A stretch of 37,698 nucleotides of DNA from Pseudomonadota bacterium (GCA_021781835.1 JAJXWD010000020.1:1-37698), one strand, 5' to 3'; positions 23,390 to 31,983 are shown, numbered from the stretch's first letter. Program-made: numbers and translations. The notes: generated from the sequence alone by a model not told the origin.

Positions 23390-24651
23390 GGGGGGCGCGC
23401 TTTGTGCCCAGCCTGGCGGGAGGCGCGATGCTGGCGGCACTCTGGGGCTTATATGCGCTGGCGCCGGGTGTTTATGGCGCGCTGCTGCATCTGGCCGATA
23501 TTCCGCCGCCGCACCGGGCGCTGTTTGGCGATCTGAGCGCGGTGGGGCTGGCGGTGGCGTGCGCGGGGCAGGGGGTGAATGTTTTGCTCCCCAATGGCTG
23601 CATGGGTGGCGGGGTGTACAGCTATGCGCCGCTCTTGCTGCATCTGCCTTGGCTGGCGGTGCTCTACGCGCGGGCGCTGCCTGTGGGGATGGGGATGGCG
23701 CTGGTGTTTTTGGCGGTGCAGGCGGTGCTGCCGGCGGCGGAGCGCCGTGGCGAGTTGGCGGCGCGGGTGCTGGGCACGGTGTCGGTCTCGGTTATTTTCG
23801 CGTTGCAGCGGGCCAATTTGGATGTGGTGCTGTTTTTGGGCGTGGTGCTGGGGGTTGGGCTGCTGGGCGGGGGCGTGGCGGCGCGGCTGGCGGCCTATGG
23901 GCTGTTTGGCTTGCTGGGGGCGCTGAAATATTATCCCGCCGTGCTGCTGGCGCTGGTGGCGCGTGAGCGTGGGCGCTGGCTGGCCTTGGCGGCGGTGCCG
24001 CTGGCGGTGGCGGGCGGGGTGTTTTTATGGCGGTTCTGGCGGGTGCTGGCGCAGGCATTGGCCATGGCGCCGCATGGCCCGCCGCTCGGCAATTGTTTTG
24101 GCGCGCTCGATGTGCCGCTGGCGGTGGGGGTGTGGAGCGGCCTGGCGCATGGCGAGAGCGTGGCTGGAATTGCCGCGTTTCACCTCACCCCGGCGCTGCG
24201 CGCGCTGTCATGGGGGCTGATCGGGCTGCTGCTCTGGCGGGGATGGGCGGGGCGGGCTGAGTGCCGGGCGGGCTTTGCGGCCTTGCCGCCCTTTGCCGGG
24301 CGGCTGTTGCTGGCCGGGGCGCTGCTGATCGTGGCTTGTTTTCTGCTGGCCCAGAATATCGATTACCGGGGCATTTTTCTGCTGCTGGCATTGCCCGGGC
24401 TTTACCGCGTGCGCCCGCGCGCGGCCTGGGTGGCGGTGGGGCTGATGAATGAGGGGCTGTTTCGCATTGGGGCGCTGACGCTGGGCGGGCTGGTGGGCGG
24501 GCCGGGCGCGGGCATGGCGGCCTATATTGTGGTGTGGGCGGTGCGCGAGGCGCTATGGTGGTGGCTGGTGGCGCGCTTGCTGGCCGTGCTGCTGGCCTGG
24601 GTCGAGTTGACGCTGACGCGCTGGCGGTGCGAGATGGCGGGGGGATCATGA
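23386..24651 (+). CDS. GT87/DUF2029-like membrane glycosyltransferase
   Basis: 421 residues, about nine to ten membrane segments. The block FALQRANLDVVLFLGVVLG followed by LGALKYYPAVLLALVARERGRW is the characteristic N-rich helix plus LKxxP stretch of DUF2029/GT87 proteins, which include polyprenyl-phosphate-mannose-dependent mannosyltransferases. The frame reads back to 23335 inside the previous gene; the GTG at 23386, overlapping that stop, is the better start. The stop overlaps the GT2 gene (ATGA). With the two paralogues before it, three membrane transferases lie beside a polyprenyl-phosphate glycosyltransferase. Confidence 0.75.
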   Translation: MRGARFVPSLAGGAMLAALWGLYALAPGVYGALLHLADIPPPHRALFGDLSAVGLAVACAGQGVNVLLPNGCMGGGVYSYAPLLLHLPWLAVLYARALPVGMGMALVFLAVQAVLPAAERRGELAARVLGTVSVSVIFALQRANLDVVLFLGVVLGVGLLGGGVAARLAAYGLFGLLGALKYYPAVLLALVARERGRWLALAAVPLAVAGGVFLWRFWRVLAQALAMAPHGPPLGNCFGALDVPLAVGVWSGLAHGESVAGIAAFHLTPALRALSWGLIGLLLWRGWAGRAECRAGFAALPPFAGRLLLAGALLIVACFLLAQNIDYRGIFLLLALPGLYRVRPRAAWVAVGLMNEGLFRIGALTLGGLVGGPGAGMAAYIVVWAVREALWWWLVARLLAVLLAWVELTLTRWRCEMAGGS

Positions 24652-25592
24652 GACAGCTGCTTTCACTCGTCGTGCCGTTTTATAACGAGGCCGAGACCAT
24701 TCAGGTGTTTGCCGCGCGCCTGTTGCCGGTGCTCGAGGCGGTGCCGGACACGAGGTGGGAGATTTTGTGCGTCGATGATGGCTCGGCGGACGGTACGCTG
24801 CTCAAGCTGGTGGCGCTGGCGCAGGGCGATGCGCGGTTCAAGGTGATCGAGTTTTCGCGCAATTTCGGCAAGGAGGCGGCGTTGACGGCGGGGATCGATG
24901 CCGCGCGGGGCGAGGCGGTGATTCCGATCGACGCCGATTTGCAGGATCCGCCGGAATTGATCGCGGACATGGTGCGCGAATGGCGCGCGGGCGCCGAGGT
25001 GGTGCTGGCCAGGCGCATCGACCGCTCGACCGATGGGCTGCTCAAGCGCAAGACCGCCGAATGGTTTTACCGCGCCCATAACAAGCTCTCGAAAACCCAC
25101 ATCCCCGAGAATGTCGGGGATTTCCGGCTGCTGGACCGCAAGGTGGTCAACGCCCTGAAGGCGCTGCCCGAGCGTCAACGTTTCATGAAGGGGCTGTTTG
25201 CGTGGGTGGGGTTTCGCACCGTCACGCTTGACTATATGCGCGCGCCACGGGCCGGGGGGATGACGAAATTTTCGGGCTTCGCCTTGTGGAATTTCGCGCT
25301 CGAGGGATTTACCAGCTTCTCGACCGCGCCGCTGAAAATCTGGACCTATATGGGCGTGGCGGGGGCGCTGTTCACGGTGGCGTATGCGCTGTTCATCATC
25401 GTGCATACGTTCATATCGGGGGTGTCGGTGCCGGGCTATGCGTCGCTGTTCGTGGCGGTGTCGTTTTTTGGCTCGGTGCAGCTCATCTCGGTCGGGCTGC
25501 TGGGTGAGTATATCGGGCGTATTTATGTCGAGACCAAACAGCGCCCGGCTTATATCGTGCGCCAGATTCATCAGGTGACGGATGGAGCGTAG
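24648..25592 (+). CDS. GT2 polyprenyl-phosphate glycosyltransferase (GtrB/ArnC/DPM1-like)
   Basis: 314 residues. The N-terminal GT-A domain has VPFYNE at 9-14, CVDDGSADGT at 41-50 and IDADLQDPPE at 94-103, then NVGDFRLLDRKVV, the pattern of transferases that move a nucleotide sugar onto polyprenyl phosphate. Two C-terminal membrane helices (WTYMGVAGALFTVAYALFII and the FVAVSFFGSVQLISVGLLGEYI segment) precede RIYVETKQRPAYIV, as in GtrB. The frame can be read from 24534, but the ATG at 24648 gives the standard N-terminus and overlaps the previous stop. It probably makes the lipid-linked sugar donor used by the membrane transferases upstream. Confidence 0.9.
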   Translation: MRQLLSLVVPFYNEAETIQVFAARLLPVLEAVPDTRWEILCVDDGSADGTLLKLVALAQGDARFKVIEFSRNFGKEAALTAGIDAARGEAVIPIDADLQDPPELIADMVREWRAGAEVVLARRIDRSTDGLLKRKTAEWFYRAHNKLSKTHIPENVGDFRLLDRKVVNALKALPERQRFMKGLFAWVGFRTVTLDYMRAPRAGGMTKFSGFALWNFALEGFTSFSTAPLKIWTYMGVAGALFTVAYALFIIVHTFISGVSVPGYASLFVAVSFFGSVQLISVGLLGEYIGRIYVETKQRPAYIVRQIHQVTDGA

Positions 25593-26322
25593 CGCCTATC
25601 TGGCCATGGCGGCCGAGCAGGGGCGGCATTGGTGGTTTGTCGGCCGGCGGCGGATTTTGGCGGCCATGATCGCGCGGCTGGGGCTGGCGGCGGGCGCGCG
25701 GGTGCTGGAGCTTGGCTCTGGCACGGGCGGCAATCTCGCCATGCTGGCGCGGTTTGGCGCCGTGACCGCCGTGGAGATGGAGGCGCAGGCGCGCGCGCTC
25801 TCGCGCGATCTGGTGCCGGGCGTGGATGTGCGGGCGGGCAGGCTGCCCGACGGGCTGGGGCTGGCGGATGAACGGTTTGAGCTGCTGTGCCTGTTTGATG
25901 TGCTCGAGCATGTGGATGAGGACGAGGCGGCGCTACAGGCCCTGCTTGCGCATATGGCGCCGGGGGCGCGGCTGCTGCTCACCGTGCCCGCCCACCCCAG
26001 CCTGTTTGGCGCCCATGACCGCGAATTGCACCATAAGCGGCGCTATACGCGGGCGGGCTTGCGCGCCACGCTGGAGGCGGCCGGGCTGGTGGTTGAGCGG
26101 CTGAGCTATATGAACATGCTGCTGGCCCCGGTGGCGTTCGCGCTGCGTGGGCTCGACCGGCTGCTGGGGCGCGAGCGGGCCTTGGCCGCGGGTGTGCCGG
26201 TGGCGCCGGTGAATGCGCTGCTGGCCTGGCTGTTTGGCGCCGAGGCGCTGATTTTACCCAAGGCCGATCTGCCGTTTGGGCTTTCGCTGCTGGCCGTGGC
26301 CAGGGCGGGCGATTGCGGCTAG
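25582..26322 (+). CDS. Class I SAM-dependent methyltransferase
   Basis: 246 residues. Motif I LELGSGTGGN at 42-51 binds SAM, VEMEAQA marks the acidic end of strand 2, and LFDVLEHVDEDEAAL is motif IV-like. The N-terminal block EQGRHWWFVGRRRIL is common in methyltransferases located next to polyprenyl-phosphate glycosyltransferases. The C-terminus has a hydrophobic helical part (about 170-195) that may touch the membrane. The gene overlaps the GT2 gene by 11 bp, so it belongs to the same operon and may methylate the glycan or its lipid carrier. The acceptor is unknown. Confidence 0.83.
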   Translation: MERSAYLAMAAEQGRHWWFVGRRRILAAMIARLGLAAGARVLELGSGTGGNLAMLARFGAVTAVEMEAQARALSRDLVPGVDVRAGRLPDGLGLADERFELLCLFDVLEHVDEDEAALQALLAHMAPGARLLLTVPAHPSLFGAHDRELHHKRRYTRAGLRATLEAAGLVVERLSYMNMLLAPVAFALRGLDRLLGRERALAAGVPVAPVNALLAWLFGAEALILPKADLPFGLSLLAVARAGDCG

Positions 26323-26343
26323 ACTGATACCGGTAGAGTGAGC

Positions 26344-26347
26344 GGAG
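26344..26347 (+). promoter_or_regulatory. Ribosome binding site deciding the Nit start
   Basis: GGAG five bases before the ATG at 26353. It supports this start over the in-frame GTG at 26338. Confidence 0.6.
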
Positions 26348-26352
26348 TGGCC

Positions 26353-27183
26353 ATGCGCGTTGCCGTGATTCAGATGTCGCCAGGGGCGGAGAAGGACCAA
26401 AACATTGCCCAGGCGCGCGGGCTGGTGGAGGCGCTGGTGGCCGGGCAGAAGGTCGATCTGGTGGTGCTGCCCGAAATCTGGACCTGCCTGGGCGGCACCA
26501 GGGCGCAGAAATTCGCCGCCGGCGAGGTGCTGCCAAGCCCCGGCGAGAGCGGCGGCGCGGCCTATGAGTTTTTGCGCGGGCTGGCCATGAGCCATAATGT
26601 GCATGTGCATGGCGGCTCGATCGGCGAATTGCGCGGCGGCAAGCTTTACAACACCACGCTGGTGTTCAGCCCGGCGGGCGAGGAGATCGGGCGGTATTCG
26701 AAGATCCATCTGTTCGACATCACCACCCCCGATGGCCAGGGCTACCGCGAAAGCGCCATTTACGGCGCGGGCGAGGAGGTGGTGACCTGCCTGATCGGCG
26801 AGACGCGGGTGGGGCTGGCGATTTGTTATGACATACGGTTTCCCGAGCTGTTTTTGGCGCTGCGCCGGGCCGGGGCCGAGGTGATTTTGTTGCCCGCCGC
26901 CTTTACCCTGCAAACCGGCAAGGACCATTGGGAAGTGCTGATCCGCGCCCGCGCGATCGAGACGCAATGCTGGTTCGCGGCGTGCGGCACCTATGGCGCG
27001 CACACCGAAGGCAATGGCGATGTGCGCCATACCTACGGGCATTCGCTCATCTGCGACCCGTGGGGGCATGTGGTGGCCAAGGCCTCGGACGGCCAGGGTT
27101 GGGCGGTGGCCGATATCGACCACCGGCTGACCGCGCGGGTGCGCGCCAATATGCCCGTGCTCGAACACCGGAAGCTGGCGTGA
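26353..27183 (+). CDS. Carbon-nitrogen hydrolase, Nit1-like (deaminated glutathione amidase type)
   Basis: Nitrilase-superfamily amidohydrolase, 276 residues, with the catalytic triad E41 (LPEIWTC), K117 (YSKIHLFDI) and C158 ([12 protein letters not shown]). The motif around the cysteine and the IHLFD strand match the Nit1/Nit2 branch, whose known substrates are deaminated glutathione and alpha-keto amides. The finer substrate is inference. GGAG at 26344-26347 supports the ATG. The stop overlaps the nadK GTG, so amidase and NAD kinase are translated together. Confidence 0.87.
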   Translation: MRVAVIQMSPGAEKDQNIAQARGLVEALVAGQKVDLVVLPEIWTCLGGTRAQKFAAGEVLPSPGESGGAAYEFLRGLAMSHNVHVHGGSIGELRGGKLYNTTLVFSPAGEEIGRYSKIHLFDITTPDGQGYRESAIYGAGEEVVTCLIGETRVGLAICYDIRFPELFLALRRAGAEVILLPAAFTLQTGKDHWEVLIRARAIETQCWFAACGTYGAHTEGNGDVRHTYGHSLICDPWGHVVAKASDGQGWAVADIDHRLTARVRANMPVLEHRKLA

Positions 27184-27938
27184 AATTCGCCTTTGTCGCG
27201 GCCCGCACGGCGGGCGCCGAGGAAGCCAAGGCCGGCCTGGCGGCGCGCTATGGCGAGGTGGCGCCCAAGGAGGCCGATGTGCTGGTGGCGCTGGGCGGGG
27301 ATGGGCTGATGCTCGAATGTCTGCACCGCGTGCTGGGCGTGGCCTTGCCGGTTTATGGCATGAATTGCGGCTCGGTCGGGTTTTTGATGAACGAGTATAG
27401 CGAGGAGGACCTGCCCGACCGGGTGCGCAAGGCGCATCTCTCGGTGCTGCACCCGCTGCGCATGCATGCGCTCACGGCGTCGGGCGTGGTTGAGGAGGCG
27501 ATGGCGCTGAACGAGGTTTCGCTGCTGCGCCAGACCCGCCAGGCCGCCAAGATCCGCATTTCCATAGACCATGCGGAGCGCATGCCCGAACTGATTTGCG
27601 ACGGGGTGCTGATTGCCACTCCCGCCGGATCGACGGCCTATAACCTCTCGGCCCATGGGCCGATTGTGCCGCTCTCGGCCAATTTATTGCCGCTCACCCC
27701 CATCTCGGCCTTCAGGCCCAGGCGCTGGAGGGGCGCGCTGCTGCCCTCGAACGTGGATGTGCTGTTCGAGGTGCTCGAAGCCGAGAAACGCCCGGTGGCG
27801 GCGGTGGCCGATTTTACCGAGGTGCGCGATGTGATTTCGGTGGCGGTCTCGGAAGACCGGAGCGTGGGCGCGGCCGTGCTGTTCGACCCCGACCGGGCCC
27901 TCTCGGAGCGGATCATCACCGAACAATTCACGGTTTAA
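27180..27938 (+). CDS. nadK: NAD kinase
   Basis: Phosphorylates NAD to NADP. The frame extends upstream to 26928 inside the hydrolase gene; the GTG at 27180 overlapping that stop gives the normal length, 252 residues. Hallmarks: LGGDG at 38-42 (D41 catalytic), [15 protein letters not shown] at about 59-73, [59 protein letters not shown]. The family's triad GGDG, NE and TPxGSTAY is complete. A palindromic repeat begins at the stop codon. Confidence 0.95.
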   Translation: MKFAFVAARTAGAEEAKAGLAARYGEVAPKEADVLVALGGDGLMLECLHRVLGVALPVYGMNCGSVGFLMNEYSEEDLPDRVRKAHLSVLHPLRMHALTASGVVEEAMALNEVSLLRQTRQAAKIRISIDHAERMPELICDGVLIATPAGSTAYNLSAHGPIVPLSANLLPLTPISAFRPRRWRGALLPSNVDVLFEVLEAEKRPVAAVADFTEVRDVISVAVSEDRSVGAAVLFDPDRALSERIITEQFTV

Positions 27939-27990
27939 TATCCGTCAGTCCTGTGGCTGACGGGTATCAGCCTGGGGGTGGTGCGCGCGG
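27938..27990. repeat. Palindrome plus G-rich half-element after nadK
   Basis: Arms 27938-27948 and 27957-27967 pair at 10 of 11 positions around an 8-base loop. The sequence aligns with 8109-8081 (minus strand) at about 80 percent. It is followed at once by tgggggtggtg and a GC string, like the left half of the hairpin element at 8051-8080, so both repeats occur side by side in the same order at both places. The element fills most of the 94-bp gap before gpt. Confidence 0.6.
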
Positions 27991-28032
27991 CGGGCGCTTG
28001 CGGCGGGCGGTGGGCTTCTTTATGCCAGCGCC

Positions 28033-28503
28033 ATGGCCGAACGTTATTTTACCGTCACCTGGGACCAGTTGCACAGAGACGCCAAGGCATTGGCCTGGCG
28101 GCTGCATGAGCGCCAAAAATGGCAGGGCATTGTCGCCATTACGCGCGGGGGGCTGATTCCGGCCGCCATCATCGCGCGGGAGCTGGAATGCCGGCTGATC
28201 GAGACGGTGTCGATCGTGACCTATGACGAGGAAAGCCGCGGTGAGCCGGTGGTGACCAAGCCGCCCGTGGCGGCGGGCGATGGCGAGGGCTGGCTGATCA
28301 TCGATGATCTGGTGGATACCGGCACCACCGCCAAGGTGGTGCGCGGGCTGCTGCCCAAGGCCCATTTCGCCACCGTGTACGCCAAGGCGGCGGGCAAGCC
28401 GGTGGTGGATACCTTCATCACCGAAGTGAGCCAGGATACCTGGATCTTGTTTCCCTGGGACACCGAGCCGCAATTTGTCGCGCCGCTGGCGCGCAAGGGC
28501 TGA
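28033..28503 (+). CDS. gpt: Xanthine-guanine phosphoribosyltransferase
   Basis: Purine salvage enzyme converting xanthine or guanine with PRPP to the nucleotide. The 156-residue protein resembles E. coli Gpt: [21 protein letters not shown] near the start, [19 protein letters not shown], and the PRPP loop [15 protein letters not shown] at about 88-102, then [15 protein letters not shown] and [10 protein letters not shown]. The ending LFPWD(T)EP is specific to the Gpt type. I see no good ribosome site before the ATG; the preceding gap is taken by a repeat element. A glycosyltransferase gene follows after three bases. Confidence 0.93.
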   Translation: MAERYFTVTWDQLHRDAKALAWRLHERQKWQGIVAITRGGLIPAAIIARELECRLIETVSIVTYDEESRGEPVVTKPPVAAGDGEGWLIIDDLVDTGTTAKVVRGLLPKAHFATVYAKAAGKPVVDTFITEVSQDTWILFPWDTEPQFVAPLARKG

Positions 28504-28506
28504 GGC

Positions 28507-29643
28507 ATGACCCCGGCGCGCGCCCGCGTGCTGGTGTTTGTGGTGACCGTCGACTGGTTTTTTGCCTCGCATTTTCTGGCCCGCGCCCTGGCCGCGCGGG
28601 CGGCGGGCTGGCGCGTGGTGGTGCTGGCCAGCGAAAGCGCGGCCGGCGCGCGGATACGGGCCTTAGGGATTGAGCTGGTGCCGGTGGCGTTTGACCGCGC
28701 GAGCCTGAACCCGCTGGCGCAGATGCGGCTGGTCTGGCGGCTGGCGGGGCTCTACCGGGCGCTGGCGCCCGATCTGGTGCACCATGTGGCGATGAAGCCG
28801 ATTTTGCTGGGCGGGCTGGCCGCGCGGCTGGCCGGGGTTGGGCATGTGGTGAACGCGCCGGTGGGGCTGGGGTTTGTGTTCTCCTCGGGCGGCTGGCTGG
28901 CGCGCGGCCTGCGCCCGCTGGTGCGCGCCTGGCTGCGCGTGACCCTGACCCCCTCGAACGCCGTGGCGGTGTTTGAAAACGAGGCGGACCGCGATGAGAT
29001 GCTGCGCGCGCGCCTGGCCCGGGCTGGGCGCGTGCGGGTGATCGCGGGGGCGGGGGTGGATGGCGCGCGCTTTGCCCCCACGCCCGCGCCGGCGGGGCCG
29101 GTGCGGGTGGCGATGGCGGCGCGGCTGATTGGCGCCAAGGGGGTGGCGCTTTACGCCGAGGCCGCCGGGCGGCTGCGCGGGCGGGCGGAGTTTTTGCTGG
29201 CCGGGGCGCCGGACGCGGGCAACCCCGATGGGTTCAGCGCCGATGAAATCCGGGCGCTGGCCGCGCGCCATGGCGTGGTCTGGCTGGGCGGGGTGGCGGA
29301 CATGGCGGGGCTGCTGGCCTCGGTGCATATTGTGTGTCTGCCCTCTTATTATGGCGAGGGGCTGCCGAAAATTCTGCTCGAGGCCATGGCCTGCGGGCGG
29401 GCGGTGGTGGCGAGCGACATTGCCGGCTGCCGGGCGGCGCTGGGCGATGAGGCGGGGCTGCTGGTGGCGCCGCGGGATGTGGACGGGCTGTGCGCGGCGC
29501 TGGCGCGGCTGATAGAGGACGCACCATTGCGCGCCAGGCTGGGCGCGGCCGGGCGGGCACGGGTGGAGGCGGGCTTTTTGGATGCCCATATTTGCACACA
29601 AACGCTGGCGCTCTACGATGAGCTGACGGTTATGGGGGATTGA
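28507..29643 (+). CDS. Glycosyltransferase family 4
   Basis: GT-B-fold transferase of the GT4 family, 378 residues. The N-terminal half is typical: FFASHFLARALAARAAGWRVVVLAS, HHVAMKPILLGGLAAR, NAPVGLGFVFS. The C-terminal half has VAMAARLIGAKGV, the donor site YYGEGLPKILLEAMACGRAVVASDIAGCR with the E-x7-E pattern, and EAGLLVAPRDVDGL. The arrangement resembles lipopolysaccharide or capsule sugar transferases; sugar and acceptor are unknown. It lies three bases after gpt and two bases before creA, so it probably shares their transcript. Confidence 0.87.
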   Translation: MTPARARVLVFVVTVDWFFASHFLARALAARAAGWRVVVLASESAAGARIRALGIELVPVAFDRASLNPLAQMRLVWRLAGLYRALAPDLVHHVAMKPILLGGLAARLAGVGHVVNAPVGLGFVFSSGGWLARGLRPLVRAWLRVTLTPSNAVAVFENEADRDEMLRARLARAGRVRVIAGAGVDGARFAPTPAPAGPVRVAMAARLIGAKGVALYAEAAGRLRGRAEFLLAGAPDAGNPDGFSADEIRALAARHGVVWLGGVADMAGLLASVHIVCLPSYYGEGLPKILLEAMACGRAVVASDIAGCRAALGDEAGLLVAPRDVDGLCAALARLIEDAPLRARLGAAGRARVEAGFLDAHICTQTLALYDELTVMGD

Positions 29644-29645
29644 CC

Positions 29646-30134
29646 ATGAACAAGCTGCTGTTTTCGGTGTTGGGTTTGGCCGTGCTGGCGCTCACCGTGT
29701 GGTTCGGGTTCAGCCTGCTGGCGGGGCCCGGCAGCCATGATGCCACCGAGATCGGCGCGGTGAGCACGAATTTCCGGCTGCTTGGCCCCAATGACAAGGT
29801 GGTGGTGGAGCGGGTGGATGACCCGAAAGTGGCCAATGTGGCGTGCTTTATCTCGTTCGCGCAGACGGGGGGCTTGAGCGGCGGCGTGGGCGTGGCCGAA
29901 AACCCCAGCCAGTTCGCGCTGCAATGCGTGGCGCGCGGGCCGGTGACGGTGCCGCCCGGCCTGCCCACGGAAGAGGAAATGAGCTCGATCCAGGCTTCGT
30001 TTCTGTTCAAGCATTTCATCCTCACCCGCATGTATGACGCGCAAAGCAACACGCTGGTTTATGTGCTGACCAGCACGCGCGTTTTGCGCGGCTCGCCGGC
30101 CAATGCGGTGTCGGCGGTGCCGGTGGGGGGCTGA
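29646..30134 (+). CDS. creA: CreA family protein
   Basis: 162 residues. An N-terminal hydrophobic stretch (about 3-22) acts as signal or anchor. The rest matches the CreA family, first known from the E. coli creABCD locus: ATEIGAVSTNFRLLGPNDKV, VDDPKVANVACFISFAQTGG, and the C-terminal YDAQSNTLVYVLTSTRV with GSPANAVSAVPV. Two conserved cysteines (in NVACFIS and ALQCVAR) could form a disulfide in the periplasm. Its function is not established. No creBC two-component genes or creD are present here, so the original context is lost. A TTG two codons earlier is possible, but GGGGGA before the ATG supports 29646. Confidence 0.86.
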   Translation: MNKLLFSVLGLAVLALTVWFGFSLLAGPGSHDATEIGAVSTNFRLLGPNDKVVVERVDDPKVANVACFISFAQTGGLSGGVGVAENPSQFALQCVARGPVTVPPGLPTEEEMSSIQASFLFKHFILTRMYDAQSNTLVYVLTSTRVLRGSPANAVSAVPVGG

Positions 30135-30163
30135 AACGGGGCGCTGCCCTGGCCGTTTGTTTT

Positions 30164-30186
30164 GAGGCTTTTACCTCCCCCTTTTT
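30164..30186 (+). terminator. Weak terminator after creA
   Basis: A short stem gagg/cctc (30164-30167 with 30174-30177) is followed by CCCC and five T (30182-30186). The stem is short, so efficiency is doubtful. The surrounding words (TTGTTTTGAGG, CTTTT, CCCCCTTTT, GGTCT) resemble those of the terminator at 15326-15351. Confidence 0.4.
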
Positions 30187-30245
30187 GGTCTTGTCTTGGC
30201 CCGGCAGTTACGCCATCTCTGAGACATAAAAGGGGGGGAGCTGAC

Positions 30246-30431
30246 ATGATACGCGGTCTGTTGCTCGTTGTGGTGGTGCTGGCGCTGAGCGTGCCGTTTT
30301 ACGACCATCTGACGCCGGCATTGTTCGGGATACCGTTTTTCTACTGGTACCAGATGGCGCTGGTGCCGGTGTCTTCGTTGCTGATCTGGCTGGTTTACCG
30401 GGCGGAAGCGGGCAAGGAGGCCGGGCAATGA
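30246..30431 (+). CDS. DUF3311 small membrane protein
   Basis: 61 residues with two membrane segments (about 2-17 and 30-50). PFYDHLTPALFGIPFFYWYQ followed by a hydrophobic helix is the DUF3311 pattern, a small protein usually encoded directly before a sodium:solute symporter. AGGGGGGGAG ends six bases before the ATG. The frame is open upstream to 30162, but that part looks non-coding. The stop overlaps the symporter ATG (ATGA). It may be a subunit or assembly factor of the transporter. Confidence 0.82.
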   Translation: MIRGLLLVVVVLALSVPFYDHLTPALFGIPFFYWYQMALVPVSSLLIWLVYRAEAGKEAGQ

Positions 30432-31945
30432 ACACGCTGCTGCCGACGGTGATTTTTTTCGTCCTCGTGGCGCTGGTGCTGGGGCTTGGGTTCGCCGCAG
30501 CCCGGTTTGGCGGGGAGAAGGCCAACCATATCGAGGAATGGGGCCTGGGCGGGCGGCGTTTTGGCACGCTGCTCTCGTGGTTTTTGATCGGGGGCGATGC
30601 CTATACGGCCTATACCTTCATCGCCATTCCGGCGCTGATGTTTGGCGCCGGCGCGATCGGGTTTTTCGCCATGCCGTATACGATCGTGATTTACCCGATC
30701 TTGTACATGGTGTTTCCACGCTTGTGGCGGGTGGCCAAGGCGCACGGCTATATCACGGGGCCGGAATTCGTGCGCGGGCGCTATGGCAATAAATGGCTGG
30801 CGCTCGCCGTGGGGGTGACCGGCATTGTCGCCACCATGCCCTATATCGCGCTGCAACTGGTGGGGATGCAGACCGTCATCGGCGCGCTCGGGATTCCCGG
30901 GCATTTGCCGCTGGTGCTGGCGTTTTTGGTGCTGGGCGGGTTTACCTACACCGCCGGGCTGAAGGCGCCGGCGGTGATTTCGGTGGTCAAGGATCTGCTC
31001 ATCTACTTGACCGTGCTGGTGGCGATCATCGCCATTCCCGCCGAGCTTGGCGGGTTTGGAGCGATTTTCGCCAAGGTGCCGGCCAAGATGGTGCTGCTGG
31101 CCCAGCCGCCCGCGGGCTCCACCGGGGGCTTTAGCGCCTATGGCTCGCTGGCGCTGGGCTCGGCGCTGGCGCTGTTTCTCTACCCGCACACCATGACGGG
31201 CGTGCTCTCCTCGGCCGGGCCGAAGGTGATCAAGCGCAATGCCGTGCTGCTGCCGGCCTATTCGCTCATGCTCGGGTTTCTGGCGCTGCTGGGCTTCATG
31301 GCCATTGCCATGGGGGTGAAGACCATGCCGCAATTCGCGGCGGGCTTCGCGCATTATGGCACCAGCTTCGCGGTGCCCGCGCTGCTGATGGCAACCCTGC
31401 CCAGCTGGTTCGTGGGGGTGGCGTTCGCGGCCATCGCCATTGGCGCGCTGGTGCCGGCCTCCATCATGGCGATTGCGGCGGCCAATATTTTTGCCCGCGA
31501 CATCTGGGGCCAGTTTACCCAGCACGGCCCCGATGGCGGGGCGAAAGTGGCCAAGCTGTTCTCGATTTTGGTGATCTTGGGGGCCTTGGCCTTTGTGCTG
31601 GCGCTGCCGCTCACCTTTGCCGTGCAGCTGCAATTGCTGGGCGGCATGTGGCTGATTCAGACCGTGCCGGCGATCATGATCTCGGTGTTCACGCGCCGGC
31701 TCAATGGCTGGGCGGTGCTGGTGGGCTGGGCGGCGGGCATCGGCGCGGCCACCTGGCTGGCGGCCCTCAACCATTTCGCCGCCGCCATCTGGCCGTTTCA
31801 TGTGTTTGGCTACACGGTGCCTTGCTACATCGCGCTGGCGACGCTGCTGCTGAACCTGCTGGTGGCCTGGGTGCTGACGCCGCTGTTCAACGCCCTGGCG
31901 CCCGGCGCCGAGGGCGATGAGACCTGCGCGGCCGATTACGTGTGA
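30428..31945 (+). CDS. mctP: Sodium:solute symporter, monocarboxylate (MctP-like) permease
   Basis: Solute:sodium symporter family, 505 residues and about 13 membrane segments. The N-terminal helix is followed by EEWGLGGRRFGTLLSWFLIGGDAYTAYTF, GYITGPEFVRGRYG and GGFTYTAGLKAPAVISVVKD, then FLYPHTMTGVLSS; these blocks match MctP, the rhizobial permease for lactate, pyruvate and alanine, and related YjcG/ActP-type carriers. The DUF3311 partner gene just before supports the MctP type. The exact substrate is inference. A strong hairpin follows. Confidence 0.87.
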   Translation: MNTLLPTVIFFVLVALVLGLGFAAARFGGEKANHIEEWGLGGRRFGTLLSWFLIGGDAYTAYTFIAIPALMFGAGAIGFFAMPYTIVIYPILYMVFPRLWRVAKAHGYITGPEFVRGRYGNKWLALAVGVTGIVATMPYIALQLVGMQTVIGALGIPGHLPLVLAFLVLGGFTYTAGLKAPAVISVVKDLLIYLTVLVAIIAIPAELGGFGAIFAKVPAKMVLLAQPPAGSTGGFSAYGSLALGSALALFLYPHTMTGVLSSAGPKVIKRNAVLLPAYSLMLGFLALLGFMAIAMGVKTMPQFAAGFAHYGTSFAVPALLMATLPSWFVGVAFAAIAIGALVPASIMAIAAANIFARDIWGQFTQHGPDGGAKVAKLFSILVILGALAFVLALPLTFAVQLQLLGGMWLIQTVPAIMISVFTRRLNGWAVLVGWAAGIGAATWLAALNHFAAAIWPFHVFGYTVPCYIALATLLLNLLVAWVLTPLFNALAPGAEGDETCAADYV

Positions 31946-31951
31946 GACATG

Positions 31952-31976
31952 GCGGGGAGGCGCCGCGCCTCCCCGC
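31952..31976. terminator. Terminator between symporter and YPQQ gene
   Basis: gcggggaggcg (31952-31962) pairs exactly with cgcctccccgc (31966-31976), 11 bp with a 3-base loop. No T-run follows. It separates convergent genes whose stops are only 38 bases apart. Confidence 0.65.
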
Positions 31977-31983
31977 GTGACGA

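Noticed and set aside
16903-26330. Shared 11-mer agactgatacc before dacA (minus strand) and before the Nit gene
   Set aside because: Shared 11-mers are expected by chance in nearly 38 kb, and the flanks do not match.
27953-28156. 67-codon frame overlapping the repeat and the gpt start
   Set aside because: It begins inside the palindromic repeat and runs in a different frame from the clear gpt coding sequence.
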